64,000 nt of DNA from contig JAEWQV010000016.1 of the NCBI GenBank assembly GCA_023399055.1, forward strand, positions 558,001-622,000. Reading direction: 5' to 3'. Both the position numbers and the translations under genes were made by a program. Positions 52,672-60,742 of this stretch are shown in pieces (within the stretch, counting starts at the first letter, position 1; each line of letters begins with the position of its first letter). The notes beneath the pieces were generated by a model. The model searched no databases, had not been told where the DNA came from, and worked only from the letters and a program-made list of their open reading frames with translations. This stretch comes from Bacillota bacterium (GTDB lineage Bacteria; Bacillota; Clostridia; Lachnospirales; Lachnospiraceae).

Positions 52672-52786
52672 GATTATAGTTAAATGTGCATTTTTTTAAG
52701 TTGTTACGATAAACAATGAAGGAAATTGATAACTTTTCGTTTGAAAATGGACTTAATACAATGACTACAAAGGAGTATAAAATAAA

Positions 52787-53233
52787 ATGGAGAACAACAT
52801 GCAGAATATAAGAATAAAATATATTAGTGATCAGGTTGAAAAATTAAGATATATCGATCATAAATCGGATTGGATTGATCTAAGAGCAGCGGAAACAGTA
52901 GAAATGAAAGCAGGCGAGTTTCGATTAATACCATTAGGAATTGCAATGGAATTACCAGTGGGATATGAGGCACATGTGGTTCCAAGAAGCAGTACCTTTA
53001 AGAATTTTGGTGTTTTACAGACGAATTCCATGGGAGTTATTGATGAAACCTATTGCGGAGACAACGATCAATGGTTCTTTCCAGCACTGGCAATGAGAGA
53101 TACAATAATTCAGGTGAATGATCGTATCTGTCAGTTTCGTATTGTAGAACATCAACCAAGGATTGAGTTTATTGAAGCTGATACCCTGGGAAATAAGGAC
53201 CGTGGAGGCCATGGTAGCACAGGGAAGCAGTAA
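52787..53233 (+). CDS. dut: dUTP diphosphatase (dUTPase)
   Basis: 148 aa, trimeric dUTPase type. The five motifs are visible: DLRAAE, PRSSTFKNFGV, GVIDETYCGDNDQW, NDRICQFRIVEH and the C-terminal arm GNKDRGGHGSTG. Motif 3 has an Asn-Asp-Gln insertion and motif 1 reads WIDLRAA in place of GYDLxAA, so it belongs to a slightly divergent branch. It hydrolyses dUTP to dUMP and pyrophosphate, keeping uracil out of DNA. AAAGGAG is 10 bases before the ATG. A membrane-phospholipase-like gene follows after 20 bases. Confidence 0.85.
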   Translation: MENNMQNIRIKYISDQVEKLRYIDHKSDWIDLRAAETVEMKAGEFRLIPLGIAMELPVGYEAHVVPRSSTFKNFGVLQTNSMGVIDETYCGDNDQWFFPALAMRDTIIQVNDRICQFRIVEHQPRIEFIEADTLGNKDRGGHGSTGKQ

Positions 53234-53253
53234 TTCAGAGGACGGAGAAGTAT

Positions 53254-53952
53254 ATGGCTGGAGTAATAACGCATCTTGTTGTCGCAAATGAGATGCTTAA
53301 GTCTCTTCCGGAAGGGACAATAAATCAAAAGGGGTTATTCTATCTGGGTTCCTTTGCTCCTGATGCTGTACATGCGAGGGAAAACTATATTAGAGTATAT
53401 AAGAAACACTCCCATTTTCGGGATGATATTTTAGATAGTGATTTTGAATTGGAAGAAAACTTTACAATTTATAAAAAACGTTTAGTGGATTTCATAACAA
53501 GACATCAAGACTATAAGGATCCTCTGATAGACTTGTATCGAGGATATGCGGTGCATATTCTCACAGACGAATTATTTATGCTATCTGTACGAAATGAGTT
53601 TTCTAAATCAGTAAAAGAAATTGGGATAGAGCAGAGTGATCCCCTGTTTTATGAAACCATTGTGACGGATTTACATCGAAATGATATGCTGTTAGTAAAT
53701 CAATATGACGGAATGCAGGATATTAAGACGATACTGGAGCAGGCAGTTGTTTATCCAGTGGAAGATTATATCAGTGAGCAGGAGCTGGGTATTAGTGTGG
53801 AGTGGTTGTTAAATCAACATTTTTATACTCCTATGGAAAGCCTACAGCCTGTTTACATTTCCGCTCAAAGAATGCAGGAGTTTATTGAATATTCTACCAG
53901 AGAAATAATAAACAGGCTTTCTGGAAATGATGGTTTACCAAGAATGTTATAA
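53254..53952 (+). CDS. Zinc-dependent phospholipase C-like protein
   Basis: 232 aa. The His/Asp pattern of the zinc-dependent phospholipase C/S1-P1 nuclease-like family is visible: ITHLVVANEML near the N-terminus, LGSFAPDAVHARENY, HSHFRDDI and YAVHILTDELF. There is no signal peptide, so the protein is cytoplasmic, unlike the Clostridium alpha-toxin relatives; many uncharacterised Firmicute members are like this. It follows the dUTPase gene by 20 bases and is probably co-transcribed. Confidence 0.75.
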   Translation: MAGVITHLVVANEMLKSLPEGTINQKGLFYLGSFAPDAVHARENYIRVYKKHSHFRDDILDSDFELEENFTIYKKRLVDFITRHQDYKDPLIDLYRGYAVHILTDELFMLSVRNEFSKSVKEIGIEQSDPLFYETIVTDLHRNDMLLVNQYDGMQDIKTILEQAVVYPVEDYISEQELGISVEWLLNQHFYTPMESLQPVYISAQRMQEFIEYSTREIINRLSGNDGLPRML

Positions 53953-53989
53953 TGTCGATAATCTATTTCTACAAATGGTTTATAGCTAT

Positions 53990-54017
53990 AGAAGGTTTAC
54001 AGCAATACAAACCTTCT
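53990..54017. terminator. Hairpin between convergent genes
   Basis: AGAAGGTTT and AAACCTTCT form a 9-bp stem with a 10-base loop. The right arm overlaps the stop codon of the minus-strand VOC gene. The T runs are poor, so the terminator role is tentative. Confidence 0.5.
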
Positions 54018-54402
54018 ATTCCACAATTTCAATTTGATTCCCATCAGGATCTAAAACACAACTTTCATAATAACCATCACCGGTAGTTCGAGGCTTGCTT
54101 GCTACTGTATAACCGTCTTTCTCCAGTTGGGCGGTTAGCGAATCTACGTTGTCTTTGCTTCCAACACTAAAGGCAATGTGGATATAGCCAGTTTGATATG
54201 GAACTGGGGTTATTTCCTCAAGCTGCGGTCTGGTCATTAATTCTAATCTAGTAGTATCTTCAAAAGATAAAAAATATGTGCGAAGTCCAGTGGTTTTGTT
54301 GTGATAACCCTCATTAGAGGTAGCATTAAGATATTTCATATAAAAAAATCTCATACGTTCCAAATCATTGGTATAAAGTGCAAGGTGGTTAATTCTCATC
54401 AT
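54016..54402 (-). CDS. VOC-family protein (glyoxalase/dioxygenase-like)
   Basis: 128 aa from the ATG at 54402; AGGAG on the minus strand lies 8 bases upstream, so the longer frame from 54438 is not used. INHLALYTNDLERMRFFYMKYL, RLELMTRP, YIHIAFSVGSKDNVDSLTAQLEKDGYTV and SCVLDPDGNQIEIVE give the two paired modules of the VOC fold with His/Glu metal ligands. The reaction is not determined; similar proteins are annotated as lactoylglutathione lyase or bleomycin resistance-like. Confidence 0.78.
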   Translation of the reverse strand: MMRINHLALYTNDLERMRFFYMKYLNATSNEGYHNKTTGLRTYFLSFEDTTRLELMTRPQLEEITPVPYQTGYIHIAFSVGSKDNVDSLTAQLEKDGYTVASKPRTTGDGYYESCVLDPDGNQIEIVE

Positions 54403-54513
54403 GTGTTTTCTCCTAACTTCTTTTCTATTTATAATCAAAGCTTTTATAATCTTAAACTAATAACTCCATTGTGTTCATAATAATATTAACATAAGACCTA
54501 TTAATAATCTATG

Positions 54514-54540
54514 AGCTTGTTGCTCCAATCGGTATTTACA
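54514..54540 (-). repeat. Dispersed intergenic repeat, partial copy C
   Basis: The minus strand reads TACCGATTGGAGCAACAAG, 18 of 19 bases the same as the constant middle block of copy A at 24124. The flanking hairpins are missing. It abuts the 5' end of the fosX-like remnant. Confidence 0.6.
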
Positions 54541-54541
54541 A

Positions 54542-54717
54542 GATTCAGAAATTGATTACTATTTAGAGAAAATAAAAGAATTAGTTTAGAATTACAGGAG
54601 CCAAGAGTCAGAATACCCGGAGAAGGATATTCTATCTATTTTTATAACTATGACAATAATTTGTTTGAACTTCATACGAAAACTTTGGAACATAGATTAG
54701 CTACCTATTCACTTTAA
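54542..54717 (+). pseudogene. FosX-like VOC gene remnant (C-terminal part)
   Basis: Two frames together give a broken C-terminus of a fosfomycin-resistance-type VOC protein. Frame one (54542-54589) reads DSEIDYYLEKIKELV and stops. Frame two (about 54590-54717) reads EPRVRIPGEGYSIYFYNYD followed by NNLFELHTKTLEHRLATYSL. The string P-R-V-x-x-x-G-E-G-x-S-I-Y-F-Y-x-Y-D-N-x-L-F-E-L-H-T is typical of FosX/FosB ends, and the E of FELHT is the metal ligand. The first half of the gene is absent, a stop and a frameshift are present, and no start is available, so it is not functional. Confidence 0.72.
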
Positions 54718-54816
54718 AGAAACTGGATAAGTTCTTGTTATAGAAGTTATAATTAATATTGATTTTACTTATGCACATAATTGCATTATACTTGATAAGT
54801 AATTGGAGATATTAAT

Positions 54817-54843
54817 TGGATGAGGTGCTAAGGCACTAATCCA
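54817..54843 (+). other. Hairpin in the purA leader
   Basis: TGGAT, GTGC, a TAAG loop, GCAC and ATCCA form a short interrupted stem about 25 bases before the purA start. No T run follows. Confidence 0.4.
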
Positions 54844-54869
54844 TCATATGATTCAAGGAGGATTTCACT

Positions 54870-56150
54870 ATGGTTAAAGCAATTGTTGGCGCTAACTGGG
54901 GCGACGAGGGTAAAGGCAAGATTACGGACATGCTAGGACAAGAAACAGATATCATTGTAAGATATCAGGGTGGAAGCAATGCAGGACACACAATTATTAA
55001 TGAATATGGAAAGTTCGCACTTCATTTATTACCCTCCGGTGTTTTTTATAAACATACCACTTGTGTTATAGGTAACGGTGTAGCACTTAACATCCCCTAC
55101 CTAGTGAAAGAGATTAATTCTATTGTTGAACGCGGAGTTCCAACACCTAAGATTTTAGTATCAGACAGGGCACAGATTATGATGCCTTATCATATATTGT
55201 TTGACCAGTACGAAGAAGAAAGACTGGGTGGTAAATCCTTTGGTTCCACCAAATCAGGAATTGCACCGTTTTATTCTGATAAATATGCAAAGATTGGTTT
55301 CCAGGTTTCTGAATTATTTGATGACGAAGTTTTAAAGGACAAGATTGCAACCGTATGTGAGCTTAAGAATGTAATTCTAGAGCATTTATATCACAAACCT
55401 GCAATCAATGAAGAAGAATTATACAATACCCTTGTAGAATATAGAAATATGGTAGCACCTTATGTATGTGATGTATCTGCATATCTTCATGAGGCAATAA
55501 AAGCAGGAAAGAACATCCTATTAGAAGGTCAGTTGGGAGCTTTAAAAGATCCCGACTTTGGAATCTACCCAATGGTAACCTCTTCCTCTACGTTAGCAGC
55601 TTATGGTGCAATTGGCGCAGGGATACCTCCTTATGAGATCAAGAGCGTAGTAACAGTTGTTAAAGCATATTCCAGTGCTGTTGGTGCAGGCGAATTCGTT
55701 AGTGAAATCTTTGGTGAGGAAGCGGACGAGCTAAGAAGACGCGGCGGTGATGGCGGCGAGTATGGTGCAACTACTGGAAGACCTAGACGTATGGGCTGGT
55801 TTGATGCAGTAGCGACCCGTTATGGATGCAGAATGCAAGGAGCAACCGAGGTTGCATTTACGGTACTTGACGTTCTTGGATACCTTGATGTCCTTCCGGT
55901 ATGCGTGGGATATGAGATTGATGGTGTTGTTACTAAGGATTTCCCTACCACAGTGAAGCTTGCTAAGGCGAAACCAGTATACGAATATTTACCTGGCTGG
56001 AAGCAAGAAATCAAAGGAATAACAAACTACGAAGAGCTTCCAGAGAATTGTAGAAATTACATTGAATTCATTGAGAAAGAGTTGGAAGTACCTGTTACTC
56101 TAATCTCTAATGGACCAGGAAGAAATGACATTATAAAAAGAAATATTTAA
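54870..56150 (+). CDS. purA: Adenylosuccinate synthetase
   Basis: 426 aa, the normal length. The N-terminal IVGANWGDEGKGKITDML carries the catalytic Asp and the P-loop-like glycine loop. GGSNAGHTIINEYGKFALHLLPSGV and GSTKSGIAPFYSDK match the IMP loops, and TTGRPRRMGWFDAV is the conserved signature. It converts IMP and aspartate with GTP to adenylosuccinate, the substrate of the upstream PurB. GGAGG is 7 bases before the ATG. A terminator follows. Confidence 0.96.
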   Translation: MVKAIVGANWGDEGKGKITDMLGQETDIIVRYQGGSNAGHTIINEYGKFALHLLPSGVFYKHTTCVIGNGVALNIPYLVKEINSIVERGVPTPKILVSDRAQIMMPYHILFDQYEEERLGGKSFGSTKSGIAPFYSDKYAKIGFQVSELFDDEVLKDKIATVCELKNVILEHLYHKPAINEEELYNTLVEYRNMVAPYVCDVSAYLHEAIKAGKNILLEGQLGALKDPDFGIYPMVTSSSTLAAYGAIGAGIPPYEIKSVVTVVKAYSSAVGAGEFVSEIFGEEADELRRRGGDGGEYGATTGRPRRMGWFDAVATRYGCRMQGATEVAFTVLDVLGYLDVLPVCVGYEIDGVVTKDFPTTVKLAKAKPVYEYLPGWKQEIKGITNYEELPENCRNYIEFIEKELEVPVTLISNGPGRNDIIKRNI

Positions 56151-56178
56151 TTAAGTATTAGAGTTTTATATTATGTTT

Positions 56179-56212
56179 AAAGGGCTGAATCTTTTAGAGG
56201 ATTCAGCCTTTT
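56179..56212 (+). terminator. Terminator after purA
   Basis: AAAGGGCTGAATC pairs with GATTCAGCC-TTTT around TTTTAGAG. The rest of the 56213-56484 gap holds nothing I can support. Confidence 0.88.
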
Positions 56213-56484
56213 AATATATAAGATATTCTAAGTGTAAAAAATAAAATGCTGCTGATCTTATATAGAGATAGAAAGCTCTAGTTTTTCTTATACTTTGTCG
56301 GACTCAAGTTATTCCTTACACTTGCTAGACATTTTAAAGTCCATATGTTACGATAATCAAGCAAAAGATAGGAAGATTAATTTATTTGTAATAATGATTT
56401 GGCAGGAATACTCGTGAATAAAAGGGATGTCGTGTTTATTAAAATTAATCATAAATTACAATGGATATAGAGAGGTTTACGTTC

Positions 56485-58311
56485 ATGAATTTATTAACTA
56501 TAGAAAATATGAGCAAAAGTTATACAGAAAGAATGCTGTTTGACCAGGTGTCCTTAGGTATTAATGAGGGTGAGAAAATTGGTGTAATTGGCATAAATGG
56601 CACGGGTAAGTCGACTTTACTTAAGATGATTGCTGGACTTGAAGAACCGGATAGCGGAACGATAACCAGAGGCAAGAAGGTGAGAATAGGTTATCTGTCT
56701 CAAACACCAGCTTTTGAAGAAGGTCTTAGCATTTTGCAAAATGTAGTACTGAATCAAAAGGCAGAAGAGGAATATCGTAACTTGGAAGGAGAAGCAACCT
56801 CCATGCTAATAAAGCTTGGTATTAGTGATGTTCATGCTGAACCACGCCTTTTATCAGGTGGGCAAAAGAAAAGAGTTGCCTTAGTGCGTACTTTACTAAC
56901 CCCTGCAGAAATCCTAGTCTTAGACGAGCCTACCAATCACCTTGATAATGAGATGACAGAATGGCTGGAAGAATATTTAACGAAATATCGCGGTGCTTTT
57001 ATTATGGTAACCCATGACCGCTATTTTCTTGATAAAGTAACCAATAAGATTGTGGAAATCGATAAAGGTGCAATCTATTCCTATACAGCAAATTATTCAA
57101 AGTTCTTAGAACTTAAAGCCGAGCGGGAAGATATGATGATGGCAACGGAACGAAAGGCAAAGAGCCTTTTTCGTATGGAGCTGGAGTGGATGCAACGTGG
57201 AGCAAGAGCCCGTTCCACCAAGCAGAAGGCACATATTCAACGTTTTGAGGAATTACGTGATAGGAAAGTAATTGAAACCGATGGTAAGGTAGAAATTAAT
57301 GCTCTTTCTTCTCGAATGGGTAAGAAGACCATAGAGTTATCCAATGTAAGTAAAGGCTTTGGTGACAGGAAGTTAATTAATGACTTTACGTACATCCTTC
57401 TTCCCGGCGATAGAATTGGTATTATAGGAGCTAATGGATGCGGTAAGTCCACCCTGCTTAATATTCTTACCGGGATGCTGCAACCGGATAGTGGTTCGGT
57501 TGAAACCGGAACTACGATTAAGCTGGGGTACTTTTCACAGGAAAATGAGTATATGGATGAAGCCTTAAAGGTTATAGATTATATTAAAGATACGGCTGAA
57601 TATATTAAGACCACGGAAGGAACGATAACAGCCTCACAGATGTGTGAGAAATTCTTGTTTTTCAGTTCGATGCAATATACACAGATTGCTAAATTATCCG
57701 GAGGCGAGAAGAGAAGACTATATCTTCTTAAAGTACTAATGGAGGCTCCAAATGTATTGATTTTGGATGAGCCTACCAATGATTTGGATATTCAGACCTT
57801 AACTATCCTTGAAGATTATCTGGATTCCTTTGCTGGAATTGTTGTTACGGTTTCCCATGATAGATATTTCCTGGATAAGATTGCTACCCGTATCTTTTCT
57901 TTTGAAAACGGTTCAATTCGTCAGTATGAGGGTAACTTCTCGGATTATAAAGAAGCCAAACTCCTTAGAAATGAGCCAGTTACAGGCAAAGCATCAGCAG
58001 CAACTGATGTGGCAGAGGAGCAAAAATCAGCAAGTGTAGCAACTTGGAAACAGAAGAGTAATAAACCTAAATTTACCTATCAAGAGCAAAGAGAGTTTGA
58101 TACCATTGATGAGGTAATAGCTGATTTAGAAAAGAAAATCGAAGAGACAGAAGTGGCTATTGGAAAGGCTTCTACAGATTACACCAAGTTGAATGAACTA
58201 ATGAAGCAGAAAGAAGATTTGGAAAAGTCTTTGGAAGAGAAAATGGACCGCTGGGTATATCTGAATGATTTGGCGGAACAAATCGAAGAAGCAAAAAATG
58301 AAAAATCGTAA
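56485..58311 (+). CDS. ABC-F family ATPase (Uup/EttA-like)
   Basis: 608 aa from the ATG at 56485 (GAGAGG about 10 bases upstream; the frame is open from 56461). Two ABC ATPase domains without membrane segments. The first has Walker A GINGTGKST, signature LLSGGQKKRV and Walker B ILVLDEPTNHLD. The second has GANGCGKST, KLSGGEKRRL and VLILDEPTNDLD. A charged ABC-F linker lies between them (EREDMMMATERKAKSLFRMELEWMQRGARARSTKQKAHIQRF), and a C-terminal coiled coil (DEVIADLEKKIEETEVAIGKA...) resembles Uup. Such proteins act on the ribosome or in DNA or stress tolerance, and resistance roles exist. None can be assigned here. Confidence 0.9.
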   Translation: MNLLTIENMSKSYTERMLFDQVSLGINEGEKIGVIGINGTGKSTLLKMIAGLEEPDSGTITRGKKVRIGYLSQTPAFEEGLSILQNVVLNQKAEEEYRNLEGEATSMLIKLGISDVHAEPRLLSGGQKKRVALVRTLLTPAEILVLDEPTNHLDNEMTEWLEEYLTKYRGAFIMVTHDRYFLDKVTNKIVEIDKGAIYSYTANYSKFLELKAEREDMMMATERKAKSLFRMELEWMQRGARARSTKQKAHIQRFEELRDRKVIETDGKVEINALSSRMGKKTIELSNVSKGFGDRKLINDFTYILLPGDRIGIIGANGCGKSTLLNILTGMLQPDSGSVETGTTIKLGYFSQENEYMDEALKVIDYIKDTAEYIKTTEGTITASQMCEKFLFFSSMQYTQIAKLSGGEKRRLYLLKVLMEAPNVLILDEPTNDLDIQTLTILEDYLDSFAGIVVTVSHDRYFLDKIATRIFSFENGSIRQYEGNFSDYKEAKLLRNEPVTGKASAATDVAEEQKSASVATWKQKSNKPKFTYQEQREFDTIDEVIADLEKKIEETEVAIGKASTDYTKLNELMKQKEDLEKSLEEKMDRWVYLNDLAEQIEEAKNEKS

Positions 58312-58444
58312 TTACAGCTTACCTTTATAATAAAGTTTATAAGAGTGAGGTAGAGGTAAAATAGATATGGCTATCATATTAATTTTTCTTTTTAGTTCGT
58401 CCAAATTTGCAACGGAGTCTTTATGAGTTTAATTATATAAATAA

Positions 58445-58492
58445 AAAAGGTGGCTACTTTTTGGATAATGTCCAGAGAGTAGTCACCTTTTT
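58445..58492. terminator. Bidirectional terminator
   Basis: AAAAGGTGGCTACT pairs with AGTAGTCACCTTTT around a 19-base loop, with A and T runs outside. It lies between the convergent ABC-F and DUF2164 genes. Confidence 0.87.
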
Positions 58493-58516
58493 ATAACTAG
58501 AGCTTTACTTATCAAT

Positions 58517-58780
58517 TTACGGTACTGGCTTATAAAGTGTGTAGAAGTCAGCCTCGACATCCTCCATACGTTTACTATACCAATACTTTGCATCCTCAAG
58601 GGCTTTGTTATAAATCTGCTTACCCAGCGTCTCCATAAAGAAGTCCAGAATACCTTCAGAAGCTATGATGCCTAGCTTTTCATCACGTTCCGTTTCAAAG
58701 TAGTACTTGATTTCCTCAAGTAACTGTTTCTTTTCCTCACTTGTCAAATTAATAAGTGCTGTGCTCTGATTTCTATTCAT
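58517..58780 (-). CDS. DUF2164 family protein
   Basis: 87 aa. INLTSEEKKQLLEEIKYYFETERDEKLGIIASEGILDFFMETLGKQIYNKALEDAKYWY has the DUF2164 pattern (E-I-x-x-Y/F-F-x-x-E-x-D/E-E-x-I/L-G, then G-x-x-x-Y-N-x-A-x-x-D-A). The function is unknown. It ends with an extra ~20-residue tail. It lies 87 bases downstream of the ABC exporter operon on the same strand and may be co-transcribed. Confidence 0.72.
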   Translation of the reverse strand: MNRNQSTALINLTSEEKKQLLEEIKYYFETERDEKLGIIASEGILDFFMETLGKQIYNKALEDAKYWYSKRMEDVEADFYTLYKPVP

Positions 58781-58867
58781 CTTATCCTCCCATGACTTTT
58801 TAAATAATGAATATGGAATCCTGTAGATGTCTGTATTTAGCAGAGCATTTGATACTTTGAAAGAATG

Positions 58868-60742
58868 CTATGCTGTCAATTCAAACTGCGAATTGTAAAG
58901 GTTAGCGTAGAAGCCGCCTTTTGCAAGGAGTTCTTCATGGTTACCCTGTTCAACGATATCGCCTTCATTCATTACTAAGATGGTATCAGCATCGCGAATG
59001 GTAGATAAACGGTGAGCAATGATAAAGCTGGTTCTGCCCTTCATTAAGGTATCCATTGCTTTTTGTATTAATATTTCTGTTCTGGTATCTACGGAGCTGG
59101 TTGCCTCATCCAATATCAAGATCTTAGGATCAGCAAGAATAGCACGTGCAATGGTCAATAGCTGTTTCTGGCCTTGGGATACGTTACTTGCTTCCTCATT
59201 TAACACCATCTTATAACCATCCGGTAAGGTAGAGATAAAATGATGAACATGAGCTGCTTTCGCTGCTTTTAGTACCTCTTCATCAGTGGCATCAAGCTTA
59301 CTGTAACGAATGTTCTCCATGATGGAACCATTGAATAGCCAAGTATCCTGCAATACCATACCGAAAAGTTTTCTAAGTTCACTACGATCAAAGTCCTGAA
59401 TGTTATGGCCGTCAATCAGAATTTCACCACTATTGATGTCATAGAAACGCATTAGCAACTTAACCATAGTGGTTTTACCGGCTCCGGTAGGGCCGACAAT
59501 TGCAATTTTCTGTCCTTTTTCAACCTTTACGCTGAAGTCATTAATAATAATTTTGTCAGGGTTATAACCGAAATGAACATTTTTAAATTCAACATTGCCG
59601 GTGATTACTTCACTGGATACAGAGTTTTCTACAGTCTGAACTTCCTCTTCAATATCTAAGAATTCAAAGACACGTTCTGCAGCGGCAGCAGTGGATTGGA
59701 ACATATTTGCCACCTGACTTAGTTGTCCGATTGGCTGTGTAAAAAGTCGGATGTACTGAAAAAAGGACTGAATATCACCGATTTTAATTTTACCATTGAT
59801 TGCTAAGTAGCCACCCAGGATAGCAACACCAACATATCCGATATTACCAATGAACATCATAACTGGCATCATTAAACCGGATAAAAACTGGGATTTCCAT
59901 GCAGATTCGTATAGCTTATCATTCTTTTCGTCAAACTCTTTAATCGATTCCTCTTCTTTATTGAATAATTTGATAATATTGTGGCCACCAAAGGTTTCTT
60001 CTACCTGGCCGTTAACATGACCTAAATATTCTTGCTGCTGTTTAAAGTATTTCTGTGATTTCTTAACTACCTTGCTAACCACAATACCGGATATTGGAAG
60101 GATCATAAGTGCAAGTAAAGTCATAGGTATACTGATACGTAACATCATAATAAGTACACCAATAATCATAACCACAGAGGTAATTAATTGAGTTAAACTC
60201 TGGTTTAAGCTGTTGCTAAGAGTGTCAATATCATTAGTTACTCTGGATAATATCTCACCATGAGAAGTAGTATCAAAATAATTCATAGGAATTCGATGAA
60301 TCTTTTCTGAAATATCCTTACGAAATTGATAGGTTACCTTCTGTGAGATACCGCTCATGAATAGACCCTGAATAAAAGTGAATACCGCACTGGTTGCATA
60401 GAGGATAATCAGAGTTATTAAAATCGTTCCAAGGGCATCAAAGTCAATACCCTCGCCACCTTTTATTTTACTTGTAATACCTTCGACGATCTTTGTGGTA
60501 GCATCACCCATAATAGTTGGTCCGATAATGGTAAATATGGTACTGCCAATGGCAAATAAAAATACGATAAAAAAGCCAAACTTATATTTTGCAAGGCTGG
60601 CAATAAGTTTTCTCATTGTGCCTTTAAAATCTTTCGCCTTTTCTCCCGGCATCATACCTGGAGGGCCTCCCGGACCCATCATACGTCTTCTTTGTGCTGC
60701 CTTGGCGGAAGAATTTTCTTTCTTTATTTCTTCATTACTCAT
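58868..60742 (-). CDS. ABC exporter, second half-transporter of a heterodimer
   Basis: 624 aa. A Pro/Gly/Met-rich N-terminus (RRRMMGPGGPPGMMPGEK) precedes six transmembrane helices and an ATPase domain. The Walker A is IVGPTGAGKTTMV, Walker B is ILILDEATSSVD with the catalytic Glu, and the signature reads NVSQGQKQLLT, with Gln in place of the first Gly of SGGQ. This degenerate signature complements the partner's degenerate Walker B, as in heterodimeric multidrug exporters. It overlaps the partner gene by 8 bases, so the two are translationally coupled. The substrate is unknown. Confidence 0.9.
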   Translation of the reverse strand: MSNEEIKKENSSAKAAQRRRMMGPGGPPGMMPGEKAKDFKGTMRKLIASLAKYKFGFFIVFLFAIGSTIFTIIGPTIMGDATTKIVEGITSKIKGGEGIDFDALGTILITLIILYATSAVFTFIQGLFMSGISQKVTYQFRKDISEKIHRIPMNYFDTTSHGEILSRVTNDIDTLSNSLNQSLTQLITSVVMIIGVLIMMLRISIPMTLLALMILPISGIVVSKVVKKSQKYFKQQQEYLGHVNGQVEETFGGHNIIKLFNKEEESIKEFDEKNDKLYESAWKSQFLSGLMMPVMMFIGNIGYVGVAILGGYLAINGKIKIGDIQSFFQYIRLFTQPIGQLSQVANMFQSTAAAAERVFEFLDIEEEVQTVENSVSSEVITGNVEFKNVHFGYNPDKIIINDFSVKVEKGQKIAIVGPTGAGKTTMVKLLMRFYDINSGEILIDGHNIQDFDRSELRKLFGMVLQDTWLFNGSIMENIRYSKLDATDEEVLKAAKAAHVHHFISTLPDGYKMVLNEEASNVSQGQKQLLTIARAILADPKILILDEATSSVDTRTEILIQKAMDTLMKGRTSFIIAHRLSTIRDADTILVMNEGDIVEQGNHEELLAKGGFYANLYNSQFELTA

